Origin: Lasiodiplodia sp. COLG20
Taxonomy: Eukaryota; Ascomycota; Dothideomycetes; Botryosphaeriales; Botryosphaeriaceae
Direction: 5' to 3'
Length of the DNA stretch: 64,000 bases
Assembly: GCA_009801085.1 (NCBI GenBank)
Contig: VNWV01000018.1
Coordinates: 1 to 64,000 of the forward strand
Shown: positions 44,710 to 56,716 of the stretch, piece after piece
Position numbering within the stretch: position 1 is the stretch's first letter
Layout: each line of letters opens with the position of its first letter
Program-made: the position numbers and the translations under genes
Notes under the pieces: generated by a model
Told to the model about the DNA's origin: nothing
Seen by the model: the letters and a program-made list of their open reading frames with translations, nothing else
Database searches by the model: none

Positions 44710-47314
44710 TGGAGTTCATGGTTAAAAACATTTAGATATCACTTTCTGCGATGGGTTACTTGGTTTCGCAGCTTTGAATAAATCTCGATTACTCATCTGA
44801 TATCCTATGCGTGAAGTCGAACTTGTGAAGGGGGAGTGGCGCATAGAAGATGGTTATTGCTTGCCAAATAATAGTCTGAATGTCAACAAGCTAAGGAAAT
44901 GGTAGCAACTCGATGCTAATCGTTTCAGAGATCTTACAGCACCATAGCTATAGACAATATTTACATAAGGGCGGTGGGCTTGATCTTCCCTCAAGGCCAA
45001 CCCATACGGATGTTATGGGAGTTTAGATTTTGTAGCCGCATCCGCTTCAGTTCCCAATTTCGGCTTGAATGAAGCGCCTCCAATACCCGACAAGACGCCC
45101 CCAACAAATGGAAGTTACAGCGATGGCTTTTTCGCACGCTCAGAACCGTGCTACCAGCAAACTCTTTTGGTCAGAGTGACGACTTTAACTAGCAGGTAAT
45201 AGTCACATTTGAGGAATTTATTGTTTGATGTAGTGATGCTGAAGTATATAAGCTAAAATGATGTTAAAAATCAGCATTACTGATGAATGGTCTCTGTAAT
45301 CATCTAATATGCTAGCATTGACGAAGAGAGGGGTTCCTGTATAAACCACGATCACAATACCAAATTCATGTCAACTCCCGCAGTTGTCGCCCGGCTATGC
45401 CGTATAAGTCTCGTCAAATTAATGACGGTTGAGTGGAGAGATAAGATCTCAAAGATAGAACTTTATAGAAAGCTAGTGCATCCAAACAAGGATCACGTGT
45501 GCATGAGCAACATTGGGGAGATTCCGAGAGCGCCTGTTCTGGCTCGTGCTCTTTAGTAATCGGTCATGAGGCAGCCCCCACGGCGTTTAGCAATGGCGAC
45601 GGTACTGGCGAATCTGCAGACACTGGAAAGAAATATACATGTAATCGCAGTGAAAGCTCACAAATACTTTGACGGAACACAACACCAGAAACTTCGATGA
45701 AGAAAGCCCTGGGTGTAGATTTAGGACTCACAACGTACGACAGATTTGTTTCACTTGTTGCGAGATTATTTTTTGTCTGTAAAGAGTCCTTCCTCGCCAC
45801 GATCGCAAGAGAACGGAATAGAAAAAGCGGAGTCACGAGAATATGCATGATCCCTTCGGAAGTCGTATAGGTTGGCACGTTTCGATGGCATTTCAGGTTG
45901 CATGTACTCGTTGCTTTGTAATCGCTACTTCATTTACCTGCTATTTTGATGCCCCTTCGTCATTTAAGATACCTTCGCCAACTGACGAATACGCACGAAA
46001 CAGCGACCCTCCGCTTCATCAGGCATTTCAGGTGACTGTGCCAATTTGTCAATTTTCAGCCACTATAAAATCATCTTCCAACTGGGATTCAAGTGAATTT
46101 TTCAAAGAGAATGCGAGTTTCTGCTATTCTCCCGCAACAGACTCGAGTTCTTACTTTTCTCGGCTATCATTGAAGCAAGACTTAAGCAATTAAGTTAAAA
46201 GATAATAATTCGAACTCTAGAAGACCTTAGAGTCTGGGGAAACTATATTCATGAAAAATGGATCCCATCATCAATTACTAATTATGCTGAGCATGACTAC
46301 ACAATAACAATAGAAACAAGATACCGAGAGGCATGGAGATTGAAGATTTCGTAGGAGCACTGGAACAACTTCCAAAAGTCTGACTCCGTCACATAGACTG
46401 CATTGAAGTGAGAAAGAAGGCGGTGGCCCAGGCAGTAATGCAAGATCACGATCGAAAACTTTTCCCGAAATTCTTATCGTCCTTATGCTCGTTCAATGGC
46501 TGATTCGTACATCACCACAAACAGAGTATACTAAAACATTTCTAACTAACATGCCAACGTTGAATACTAGACTAATTAATCGGGAAATCGCTCTATTTTC
46601 TAACATGTCTATGTCATGTTTTAGAAAAAGCAGAAATGTCACGAAAGAAAAGCTTTTCATTGGAACGGCTTCCTTGAATATCAATTTGTGAGCTTTAGAT
46701 AAGCATTATTGTTGTCACTAAGTAAATCAGATGGTGACTTGACAGTTCTACAACTATCGAAAGTCGAATTTGTGGGTGAGCGACTTCAAGTTTGAAGCTG
46801 CTATCCGGGCGTTCAAGAGCCATCCGGACGTTTGAGCTTCCTGAATGAATAGGTAAGTGCACGCGGCCTTTGCGTGTAGTACGCCTTTATCATCTGCAGA
46901 GTTTGCTTCGATAAGTCGGGTGGCTAAGGCTCCAACGGAGGGCCAGTCAGTCTGCCATGTTTCTAAACGGAAAGCTCACATCAGAGTGCGTTGCGGCACA
47001 AAGATTTAACCACGTATGAATCGACTAGTTTTGTTCTTATACAACCTCTGGACGAGAGTGTCCGGGTAGCGTTCGCAGGTTTAACTACCAAGTGAACCGT
47101 TTGATACCTTTGAGCTTCAGGCCAGTCACTTCCCAGGTCCAAAGAGCAAATAACACTTCTGAAAATAACACTCACAGTGCGAGGCCTCGCTTCTGCGTGT
47201 GCCTAAGCTACCTTCACGATCGTAGCTAAAACTTATAAACCTGAGGCCGTGTCCTCTTTCCTGCTCCTCCACAGACCTACCTTCCAATCTCTCAGGCAGG
47301 GTAGTTCCGCCGCC
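44710..47314. other. AT-rich intergenic region, about 2.6 kb
   Basis: After the 3' UTR of methylcitrate synthase the DNA is clearly AT-rich to about 47.1 kb, with only short frames (under about 120 codons) on either strand. None resembles a transposon or cellular protein. Scattered TA-rich segments would fit an old, mutated repeat, but I cannot find repeat ends. The right end is the promoter of the Cys/poly-Q gene. Confidence 0.55.
47234..47239 (+). promoter_or_regulatory. TATA-box-like element
   Basis: A TATAAA hexamer lies 76 bases upstream of the ATG of the Cys/poly-Q gene, a suitable place for a fungal core promoter with a short leader. Confidence 0.45.
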
Positions 47315-48073
47315 ATGTGCAAAGCAACGACCTACCAGTATCGCTGCGGCGCAGCCTTCCACACAATCTCCTCTTGCGAAAAGCAATGCTACGCCGGCCA
47401 CTCCCACTCACCCGACGCCAGTTCGCCTGACACAAACGGAGCCAGTGTCAAACACCACGACAGCAGCACCACGTCGCTCCTGACATCGTCGATCGGCACC
47501 AAAGTAGCGTCAAGCAAGTCGTCCTTCTTGTCCAACGGACCCGACGATGACGCGACCGGTTTCCATTCTCACATCGACGACAGCAGCCAGGCCGACCTCG
47601 ACGCCGCCAACGACAGCAGCAGTATCTTCACCCCGCTTCCTACGCCCGTCGACCCGTATCCCCGACCGATCCACATCCACCGTCTACCTTCCTCGCTCGC
47701 ACCCTCTCACACCATCACGCCCGAGCGCGCCTCGTGCGTCCTGCGCTCAGCCCAGCAGCAGCAGCAGCAACAGCAGCAGTGTCGCCACCTTCCTCGCTCA
47801 GAAGCCGTCGACCAGGGCTCGTTGCCGCATGCTGGGCGCCTGATGAAGAGTATTCTGCCTTCACGCTGGCTGCGCAGCAACAACGGTGCTACCACTGCGC
47901 CGGAGAAGAGCGAGGAGGTTCAAGTGATAGTGTGGCAAGACGCGCCCGAGGTGCGACGGGCGGGCGTGGCGAGGGGCGCTGTGCGGGTCGAGGGCGCGTG
48001 TCCGGCGTGCGCGGAGAGGGAGGCGAGAGAGGCGGCGTGGGCGGCGATGGCGACGTTTAGGGGCGAGGATTGA
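47315..48073 (+). CDS. Hypothetical protein with N-terminal Cys motif and poly-Q run
   Basis: A single exon encodes 252 residues from ATG 47315 (context gccgccATGTGC). The first residues read MCKATTYQYRCG and SSCEKQCYAG. This Cys/His-containing N-terminus is of a type seen in many short proteins of filamentous ascomycetes, possibly a small metal-binding unit. The middle is Ser/Asp/Thr-rich and looks disordered. A run of nine Gln lies near residues 148-156, encoded by CAG/CAA. The C-terminus has basic and Ala/Glu-rich segments and a CPAC motif in the last 25 residues, so Cys pairs sit at both ends. Coding is supported by uninterrupted length, start context and the upstream TATA box. The function is unknown. 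Confidence 0.62.
   Translation: MCKATTYQYRCGAAFHTISSCEKQCYAGHSHSPDASSPDTNGASVKHHDSSTTSLLTSSIGTKVASSKSSFLSNGPDDDATGFHSHIDDSSQADLDAANDSSSIFTPLPTPVDPYPRPIHIHRLPSSLAPSHTITPERASCVLRSAQQQQQQQQQCRHLPRSEAVDQGSLPHAGRLMKSILPSRWLRSNNGATTAPEKSEEVQVIVWQDAPEVRRAGVARGAVRVEGACPACAEREAREAAWAAMATFRGED
47750..47779 (+). repeat. CAG/CAA trinucleotide repeat encoding poly-Gln
   Basis: Tandem CAG codons with one CAA interruption encode nine Gln inside the Cys/poly-Q gene. Length polymorphism between strains is likely. Confidence 0.85.
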
Positions 48074-51000
48074 GTTCACTCGTCGGTTGGACGGGATGTG
48101 GTGGAGGATAGCGAAAAAAATGCGAGGAAGAGAGTGAGAGATGGAGAGGGAGAGACACAACGGAGAAGAGAGAAGACCACGACGTCAGCGGACTAAGATT
48201 TCTATCGACTATGGGACTGGGGGGATAGAGAGTGATGGTTGGCGTTGATGATCGGTTTGTTATTGTTGATGGGGAAGGCGTCGTCCAAAGGGGCTTCCTT
48301 CCTTCCCTTACATCAACCGCACTCCGCGGGTTGCGCTCTATTACCTGCCTCAGGCCGCCAGCCGCTTTTATAGCGACGGCTACTTGTTTGGTGGCTGGAA
48401 CTTTCAGCCTGCTAAGAGGCCTTTCCACCTCAAACGAGGTTTTCGGGTTTCATTTTCGGGTTTTTCCTATCTCTGAAGGCGAGACGACATTTTTGAGAGA
48501 CGCGAATGGACTTGGAGAGAAGAAAAGATAAAAGCTGATAGAAAAGTGATCGAGTAGATAGATAGATGGAACGAAAACTGAGATAATATGGTAGGCTGAA
48601 GTGCAACAGAACTAAGGTGAAACTAAAGTCTAGGGCCCCCCAAAATCTCGACATGGGCTTTCTGTCGTCCCCTCGCGGCACAACTCGACCAACGGTGCAA
48701 AGAAGGGCCTCTGATATGGAAACCAACACCGTAGTACGATTCTGTCAGCCCCAGACTACGTTGTACGAGCTGAAAGACTGGGGTGTAGGAACTAGGAAAC
48801 AGAGAAAGCGATGAGCTGACGGTTCGCCAGCGGTACTCGGTTCGACCCAAGCGTTCTGAGTGAGATCAGACAGCTGCTCCTCATCCCTCGCGTCCTCCCA
48901 AGTGCTTATCTCTTGCTGTCGTCGCAGTTCAGCCCCCCCTCCCCCGCGCCGTTACCAGTGACGCGCGTCTCGGAACGTAGCGAGCCAATGACACAAAAAG
49001 TCTGTCGGCGCGTTCCTGCGATACCCGTCGCTGTCGCATCCCTTATAATAAGCGCACCGTTCTCTCTCCCCTTCCTCCCCCACTGCGGCCGGTCCCATCC
49101 GCGAACAGGGGAAGCCTGCGGACGTTGGGCCTAGCCAAGGGGGAATGATCTCGATGCACTGAAACATCTGGGCACGAATCCATGCGACTCTCGAGAGCCT
49201 AATCATTTCGTACATGGCTCGTATCCCCAGGAGATAGGGGAGGACAACCAGGTGCAAGGAACAAGCATCACGCCCCTTCCATGTATAGGAGACGGGACCC
49301 TGCAACTTGGAAAGCTTGCCCGTCCATATGCTTCGCAGATCCCTGATAGATTGCGGCAAATTCGACCTACCTCTTCGTCACAAAGTCAAGTTCCCCCAAA
49401 TGCGACAGTGGGAGCATTTTGTGATAAGTCGTTAGTTTCCTGACTCCTTCGACTGTGACACGGCCTCACTTGGCGTGCATGCCCGGCAAAGCAAACCAAA
49501 GCAAAAACGAACAAGGACGGCCGGGTAGTGATGGGTTAAAGATCGTGCCTAAGGCGTGAAGATGGTGTGACTTGCTGCCTCAACGCCATGTCCCAACGGC
49601 GCCGCGAGCGAAAGCCGAGCAAGGCAGCAATGTAGAGGGGGATAGAGACGGCTTAGGCGTTTGCCGGTCTCCATGCGCGAATATTATCATTCCCAGAGCA
49701 ACGTCCAGCGTTGAACAAACACTTGCCGCTCAATTGGCAATGGGGAGACAGTGCAGCGGCGAGCGACAGGAAATACGACATGGCTTCACGGAACAGGCAA
49801 TTGGGCCGCCGACACTATTGGTTCCTGGACCACGTCGGCCCTGACCATTGAGAGAAAAAAAAAGCACGGCTTCTCTGCGCTCTGCTCATCACGAGCAAAT
49901 CTCTTCGGGCACGTTCAGGTCAGATGTCTCGTTCGCCATCTCCTTAGGGCAACTTACCCAATGCGGCTCACCGCTCACGAGGACGACTGCCGAGCCGACC
50001 GGTCGCTTCCCAATGACGCCAAAAGCAGGAGCTATGGTCATTTGTAGTCTTTTGGTCCTTCTCAATCGGTTTGCCGAGTATCCCAGGGACATGACGATAT
50101 ATCCGGCGATCTTATAGGCGGTGATTCCAAGCACACAGCTGCCACCGATTCGCCCAACCGACGATCGTGCTTTTACCACGGAGGCCAGCGGGAGGACGTG
50201 CTGGCGCCCCAGAAAAGAAGTGATTAAAAGCAGGGCGACGAGTGAGAGTGAAGGACTGCAGGAGCATCCAGAAGCACGGAGACAGGAGAAAAGGAGCACG
50301 GCGAAGAAGTAAGACAACAGAAAATTGAAAATTGCTAAAAGAAAGAGTGGTCGTGCGGCTGCACAGAGCGGATTGCTGGGGCATCCTTGCCATGTTGCGG
50401 CAAAGGCGAGTGGAACGGACGCACGCCGCCAGTTGATGAGTATTCACTGCCGGCCTCCGAATGGTGTTTTGTACAAGGATCCGGGTTCTTTTGACAGCTT
50501 CTCTTCGGGCCGGCTCGAAGAGGGGCAGGCTAAGGGACGAACGACGGCGACCCCATTCCCGAAGCGGATTTTGCTTCTTGACATTTGCCTCTTCTGCCTG
50601 CTCGCGTCGTCTCGCCACCGGGGTTCAGGAGTTGCCCGGTCCGTCGTGGTGGTTGTATAGGGGTACTTCCCAATCGGGCTCCACGTGCAGTGATATATGG
50701 TCAGGGCGTGAGCTGCAAAATGAAACACTGACAACGCAGCAAGGCGCGGTCACAAGACTGGATGGCAGAAAAAATCGGCATCTAGTGAACACGTGTTGGG
50801 TATGGGGACTCACCTAGGGCGGTACGAGGGGCATTTGTTGACCGGGAGGGGGTCGTGGGCATGGGGCGACGGAGATGTGGAAGGGCGGTCTCCAAATGGG
50901 CCGCCGTCAGTGCACAAGCGCCGGAGAGGTGGTCCGTTGCGCTGTTCGTCATCCACTACTGCCGCACCGCCCCAGCCATGACCTCCAACGGACATCCAAA

Positions 51001-54000
51001 ACGCCCACCCTTCCGCCCACCCATCGTCAGCCCATCTCGCGCGGCGGGCCCCGGCTGCCGCGGCAAGGCGACGAGCCGTCGTGGTCGAGCCACCGGCGGC
51101 TAATTCGCACTTGCGCCGCCTCCAAGCAGCAGATCTGCCAGTGGGCGGAGCGGCGATCAAGCTCAACCGTCAACCTTCCGCATGTGGAAATATGTACGAC
51201 ATTGAGAAGCAGCAGGGCACCATCCGCCGGAAGCCTGCGCGCGCCCGACGTCATCCGAGCCAGCTGGGGGCCCGCGCAGGGCGCTGGCTGCGGCGCATGG
51301 TCTGGCGGGCGTCCCCGTCTCCACCGCGCATCTCGTCATGGGCCGTCGCCGTCGTGAGCATTGAGTGGCTTCGGCGGCGCAGGGAGAGGGCGCAAGAGGA
51401 CCAACCGGTGAGTGTCAGAGCACGTAGGTTCACCGCTCTTTATCCGCTCATACCTATCCCCACCGTTTCCCGCAGCACGACAAGAGCGATACCGCCCGCC
51501 GAGAGAGCCGTCCAGTGCGCAGAGCCTCCAGCTCTGCTCCAGCGTCTTTCCCCCCGGCCCGAACCGCGTTATCTGCGGCTCAGTGCTGCAGCATGCCCGC
51601 GGCCAAGGGGCGTGCTGGCCGACTGATCACATTCGCCCCATCACCACCACAGCCCGATCAGGCCTCTTCTCCACGCTCGCCTTCATGCCACTCGCGTCCC
51701 CCTGCCCGAGCCCTCTCTCTTGTCGCACCCCTTCGCCTCCTTCTTCCTTCCAAGTTTTCGCCCCCGTGCCGTACCCGATTCTTCAATCTAAGCGACCACA
51801 ACCGCTCCCCGTCCCGCTCCCTCCCGTGCCGCCCGCTCTTGCCGTGCCGTAGGCCCGCTAGCACAACCATCACGCCTCGCAACAGCACCCCGTTTCTATT
51901 TCCAGCCCAGCCACCCGCATCGTCCACGCAACCAGCTCCGTGGTAAGCAGCCATGTGGCCACGCGCTCTTTTCACCCCTGGCTCCCGCGCCGTGCCGCAG
52001 GATGAGCATGAAAATCCGCAGCCTTCGAGAAAGACCACCGGCATCGACGCTTCGCCACAAGCAGATGCCACAGCCATGACCCTTCCCCTCTCCTCCTCTT
52101 TCTCCACAAGGCGCAAAGCCGCAGAGAGAGTCAGGCAAAGAAGCTCGAGCGCCGTCGCTCCATGCCCCCCTCCCCTCTCTCAACAGATTGGCCTTGGCCC
52201 GTCACAGTCAGTGCCCTCCTTGATGCCCCTCCTTCCCTTCCCCTCTCTGCATAAAAGCACCGGCGCCAGATGGAACAGTGCCCCGCGCCTCTCTCCTCCT
52301 CCACTCCCGGCTGCCGAAGCCTACATGTGAGTCGCACCCGAAGCAGAACAAAATGACCATCCCAACCACACCGCCTCCCGCCCCCGGTCGTGTCCTCTGT
52401 GCTCTCTCGGGCGCACGTACGCGCGCGCACGTCCGAGCGGGTGGGCACGCGCCCGTCAAAAAGACGCGAGACGAAGCCACAAAAAATCCCCCGATGGACG
52501 CACCCAAGTCAGGCCCGCCCGAGCTGTGCGTGCTCTCTCGCTGCGGATGAGTGCTGCTGCTGCGCACTGGCCCGTGCATTCTGACCGTGCTTTCGCCCGT
52601 GCTGCTGACAGTGGTGCCATGCATATGGGCTTGCGAAAACGTGACTGGGTGCGGGAGAGACATGCAATCGTCGGTGTGCGTGACGGTGCGTTTTCCTGAC
52701 GGACCCATTTCCGCGTACTCTGCCTGAAACGATTCGTGACGAACGCCCGCAACAAGGACACGGCAAAAAGATCAAGCCGCAGCCGCTGCAAACAGTCGTG
52801 AGTGCAAGAGAGCCATGGCCTTCCCGCCGCCTTCGCTTCATCCTCTTCTTCAAAGCCTCGGCCAGACCCGTGCACCCGAATCTCCGATCGTTCGATAGAC
52901 AGAGATCTGACGTGGCACTGGTCAAATAAATTGCCTTGGTGAGATCTGTGCACTTCCTCTTGTTTCCTCTTCTGTCCACGTCCACCATGTTTGACCTCAA
53001 GGCGGTAGGCTTGTAATGCTTGTAGCAAATCCGGGTGTCCAGGGTCTGTTCATTGGGTGTCGTTGTCCGGGGCTGAATCAATAGAACCCAGTTTTTTACG
53101 GTATAATGGGAGGTGCCATGCTTATATCCGTTCCATCGGGCCCAACGCTCTTCACCAACCCACTCCGGTTCGTAGCGAACCGCCGTCGTGTAGTCATTTA
53201 GTTTTAAACCCGCACTCTGCACGAGCCCTCTCATTCAAAGTCCGCTTCACTTCGGAACCGGAGGGCACGTGCCCCAGGGCGGTGCACCCAGAAGATGGAG
53301 GGTGCTCTCAGACTAAATGGAGTGATGCTCGGCGGTGAGCGCAGCAGATGACGGAGTGAACGGCCTTTGTGATATGCGAGTGCGGGACACACAGAGGCGC
53401 AGCGCAAACCAGCGCGGGCCGCCCGCGTCTCGCGGCGTGGGTCTGCTCCTCCCACCAAAACCCCTCCTCCTCTCACGCGCTCTCCTCAATCCTTCCATTG
53501 GCGAGCATGAAGCCCGGTGCGAATGACGGACCGGCACCGTGCCATACCGTGATCTGTGTGGGCATCCACGGGGCTGTGCGAGAGACGGGTGCCATAGCTT
53601 TGTTTTCCTTTGCAGGTGGTGTTTGCCGCGCCTGCTGTGCCGTAATCGTCGCCCCTTCCAGCTGCCGCACTGTACGGAAGCGGAAGTGCGGATAACGTCT
53701 CCCGCATGCATCTGTAAGGGGACATTGATTAGTGAATCGTCGCGAGAATGTCTGCTGAGGTGCGGGGTTGCTTATGCTGCCTTCCAGAAGGCCCAGAACG
53801 ATGCCATCGGCCGGGTCTCGAGCCCGGACGAAAGAAGACGTCAATGGCTGCGTGCAGGCTTGGTTTCCTGTATTAGACACCGATACCAATTACTTTGAAG
53901 GAGGGGAGGGGCGTACGGATCTGGAGAAGAATAGGGCAAGATTTCCCGTGAATGGACAATGCTCCGGACGGAACGGGCTCCGAGTGTTAAAGAGAAACAG

Positions 54001-54520
54001 CCATCTTCATGCGAGGGTGGTCGTGTGGACAGGGTGATATCCGTCGAAACGAGAGCGGACCGAGCCGTTTCTTCATGCCCACGTTCACGCAAGACACGCC
54101 TGCCATGTGCTGATCGATGTAGATGTTTGTAAAATTGGAGCACGCCGTATGTATCGCTGAAAAGTTGTTGCTGTAACATGCTGTAATCTGTCGGCCAGTC
54201 AACGATCCCGCCATGTCTCCCAAAAAGGCTGGCAGAAGAACGGAGCAAAGGCCATGCAGAAATGAGCATAGTCATAGAACAAGAGAGACAATAAGAACAA
54301 AAGCCAAAACGCGAGGTGAAGTGAAGGGGGCAAATGCCCCCCGATTGTTAACTGTATGCTCGCTGCAAAGAGAGACGCAAAAGCCAAAAAGCCAACCGAA
54401 ATCGCGAACAGTGATCAAATTTTGTTTTCAGACAGCCACCCAGGATAGAGATATTCTTTGCAGACCAGAAAAAAAGAGTTCAACCGCCCAGACAGAAACG
54501 ACAGAGTTCTAACCCTTGAT

Positions 54521-54535
54521 AAAAAAAAAAAAAAA
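54521..54535. repeat. Poly-A run (15 A)
   Basis: An uninterrupted homopolymer in the gene-poor stretch. It could mark the end of an old retroposed sequence, but no such element is recognisable upstream. Confidence 0.8.
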
Positions 54536-55216
54536 GCAGATGTGAGTTGAGAAAAATTCGTCTCGGACTCGTAAAACCTCGTCATCGCTCTCTCGAGAGA
54601 AAAGGAGATCCACAAGGAGAAGAAGATAGAGAAGAATAAACAACCTGGAAACATCTCCCGTCATTCATCATCATCACCGGAACCGAAAAAGGCGTCGGAG
54701 GAGAGAAAAGGAGACAAGGAGATAGAGTGGATCCCAGCGAATCGTGTTTTTGGTTCCCAGCTGAGAAGAAATACCTCGGATGTCTAATTACAAGGGTTTG
54801 GTTGAGGCGTAATAACACAGCAAACAGTTCCGGAAACGACAGGATATCGAGGCTCGCTTTTGCTCGCAACCATCCGAAGGGGGAATCTCCAGATAAAAAG
54901 AAAAACCGCCGAGACCTCGCAGTAAAAAAACAGCATGTAAAAACACAGATGAGCCGCCCGAAATGTTATGAGGACTTGATGCATGAAAACCAGGGAAAAG
55001 CAAGGCAGAAAGGGGCAGTAGACGTATAAAATCCGCTCCAGCGACCGTCCACGCCGCGAGGAGCGCGGAGCCCGTACAGACGTATATTTGGGAAAGCCGG
55101 CGCGGGAGGAAATTATAGCTCGATGGACCCGAGTGATTTTGCCCGACACCGTAAGACCGAAAATCATTCTCATAGTGGGGCCCTCGTATAGCGCAGCCAG
55201 CCGAGAGCCAGCTCCT

Positions 55217-55236
55217 TGCTGCTGCTGCTGCTGCTG
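55217..55236. repeat. (CTG)n / (CAG)n trinucleotide repeat
   Basis: About six tandem units lie about 70 bases beyond the stop codon of the Zn2Cys6 gene, so they probably fall in its 3' UTR, read as CAG on the coding strand. Confidence 0.8.
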
Positions 55237-55307
55237 CCGCCCCGGAAGGTTAGAAGTTCTCATCGCTCGTATATCTTCGCCGTTCGTTCATCAACGTTCT
55301 CTCGTCT

Positions 55308-56716
55308 TCACATTCCTCTGCGGTTGAGAGCGTTGAGCATGTCGGCATCCGCAGCGCTCCTGCCGCCCGAATCGCCACCGCTGACCATGTCTGAAATGCG
55401 CATACCAGCTCTTGAACTGCCGGTTGTGGAAGTGACCGGCGCTGCCGAAGTGGGCGGCGGAGGTGGGGGTGTCCTTCCATCGTTCCTCAAAGGCAAGTTC
55501 GCCGGCGGCCTCAGAGTGGTGTCGCTGGTGTACGTGTACGCACTCCCACCCGGCGTGCTCGGCGCCCCCTGCGTGTGAGGGCTGCTGCTTGCACGGCTGG
55601 GGTCATAGGAGTAGGTAGACTGCGGGCTGGATCGGCGAGGAGGCTGAGGAGCGTAGTATGGCTGCTGCGGCGGGGGTGGAGCAGACGGGTAAGAGGCATT
55701 GGAGGAGGCTGGAGAGGCAGCAGCCGGTGTTAGAGCGGTCGGGTCAGGGTACGTGTACTCAGGCGGACCGCTGGCGCGATGATTGGGAAGCTGTGATGCT
55801 GCTGCTGGATTCGGCGGAGGCAGAGTCGGCGTGTGAGGCTCCGTCGTCGGGCGCTTCCGACCAGCTGCATCACGGCTTCGATCATCGTAGCCCGGGGCCA
55901 CCGGGGGAGGCGGGTAAGCATGACCCGGGGCAGAATACGGACCTGTAGGGCTGGGCAGCGGGTAGCCCGGCTGGGGGGGAGGAGGACGGTAAGCGGCGTC
56001 AGGCGGTTGCTGGGTGGAAGGGGGCAATGGCTGTCCGTAGGCCCCGTAGAGCGGCGGCGGGGCGCCAGCCCCGCGCCAGACGGTGTGGGCGGGCACGAAG
56101 GCCTGAGTCTGGGCGGAAACCGGCGTGAAGATGCACTCCTGCGAGAAGCGGACGCAGTTGGTGCAGCGGCCGTCTTCTGACGCCTCGAAGCCCGAGCATC
56201 GAATCTGCAAGCGGTTGTGTAAGCGACATCTTCAGCGCGGCGAGCATGGTGTTTTCTCGCCACCTACCTTGCGCCGTCTGCAGTAGCGGCAGGCAATGGC
56301 GGTGCGCTGCCGCGGGGCGGGCTGGTGCTGCTGGTACATGTGCGGCGGCGGTTGTCTGTAGGGATCCGGCGGCGGAGGGCCGGGATACATCTGGTGCGGC
56401 GCCGGCAGGCGGTAGGGCTGCTGCTGTTGTAGGGAAGTCATGTCGGGACGCGGATCACCGGTGGGTGGAGGGAGCGTGTGTGACTGTTGGTGCAAAGGTT
56501 AGGCTTCTTCTTGTGCAACTGCGGTGGTGGGGATCGACGCACCGGAGGCGGTGGAGGCGGGTATGCACCGTTAGAGGGCTGCGGCGACGACTGCGACGGA
56601 TGGGCCCAGTGCGGCGGCGGCGGAGGGGCGCCGTTGGTGGTGCTGGTCGAAGGCGAGTGCCAGGCGTGGTGCTGCTGCGACGGATGCTGCGTGCCGCCCG
56701 TGTGTGGAGGGTACAT
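55308..56716 (-). CDS. Zn2Cys6 (GAL4-type) transcriptional regulator, proline-rich
   Basis: Three exons on the minus strand, 56543-56716, 56268-56483 and 55308-56204, with introns of 59 and 63 nt, give 428 residues. The binuclear zinc cluster is at about residues 118-150: CRYC, RRRK, then IRC across the second intron, a ten-residue loop, CTNC, six residues and a final Cys (C-X2-C-X6-C-X10-C-X2-C-X6-C). Downstream comes IFTPVSAQTQAFVPAHT, then a long Pro/Ser/Tyr/Gln-rich region with no fungal_trans middle domain, ending in MRISDMVSGG and DMLNALNRRGM. N-terminal to the cluster lies a Pro/His/Gln-rich region. The cluster with its adjacent FTPVS segment resembles the regulator annotated RfeG in aspergilli, but that is from memory and tentative. 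Intron 1 was chosen from a GTGCGT donor, a CTAAC branch site and a CAG acceptor. It stands alone between two gene-poor stretches. Confidence 0.85.

Larger units (their letters stand above)
48074..55307. other. Gene-poor stretch, about 7.2 kb, no supportable gene
   Basis: No frame here has family resemblance, a convincing start and splice pattern, or consistent codon bias. Composition varies: mixed at 48-50.7 kb, GC-rich at 50.8-53.9 kb, and purine-rich on the plus strand at 54.2-55.0 kb. From about 51.4 to 52.3 kb the plus strand is strongly pyrimidine-rich (runs of ccct, ctct, tcctcc) and ends in a gcataaaag element at 52.25 kb, resembling a fungal promoter or leader without a recognisable coding region after it. 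A 15-A run lies at 54521. The right end should be the 3' UTR of the Zn2Cys6 gene. Long non-coding transcripts are possible. Confidence 0.55.

Noticed and set aside
48825..48860. ggttcgacc core resembling a tRNA T loop
   Set aside because: The T stem does not pair and no cloverleaf can be drawn around it.
51081..51626. 181-codon plus-strand frame, Arg/Ala/Pro-rich
   Set aside because: It lies in a GC-rich tract where all frames are open by chance; no motif.
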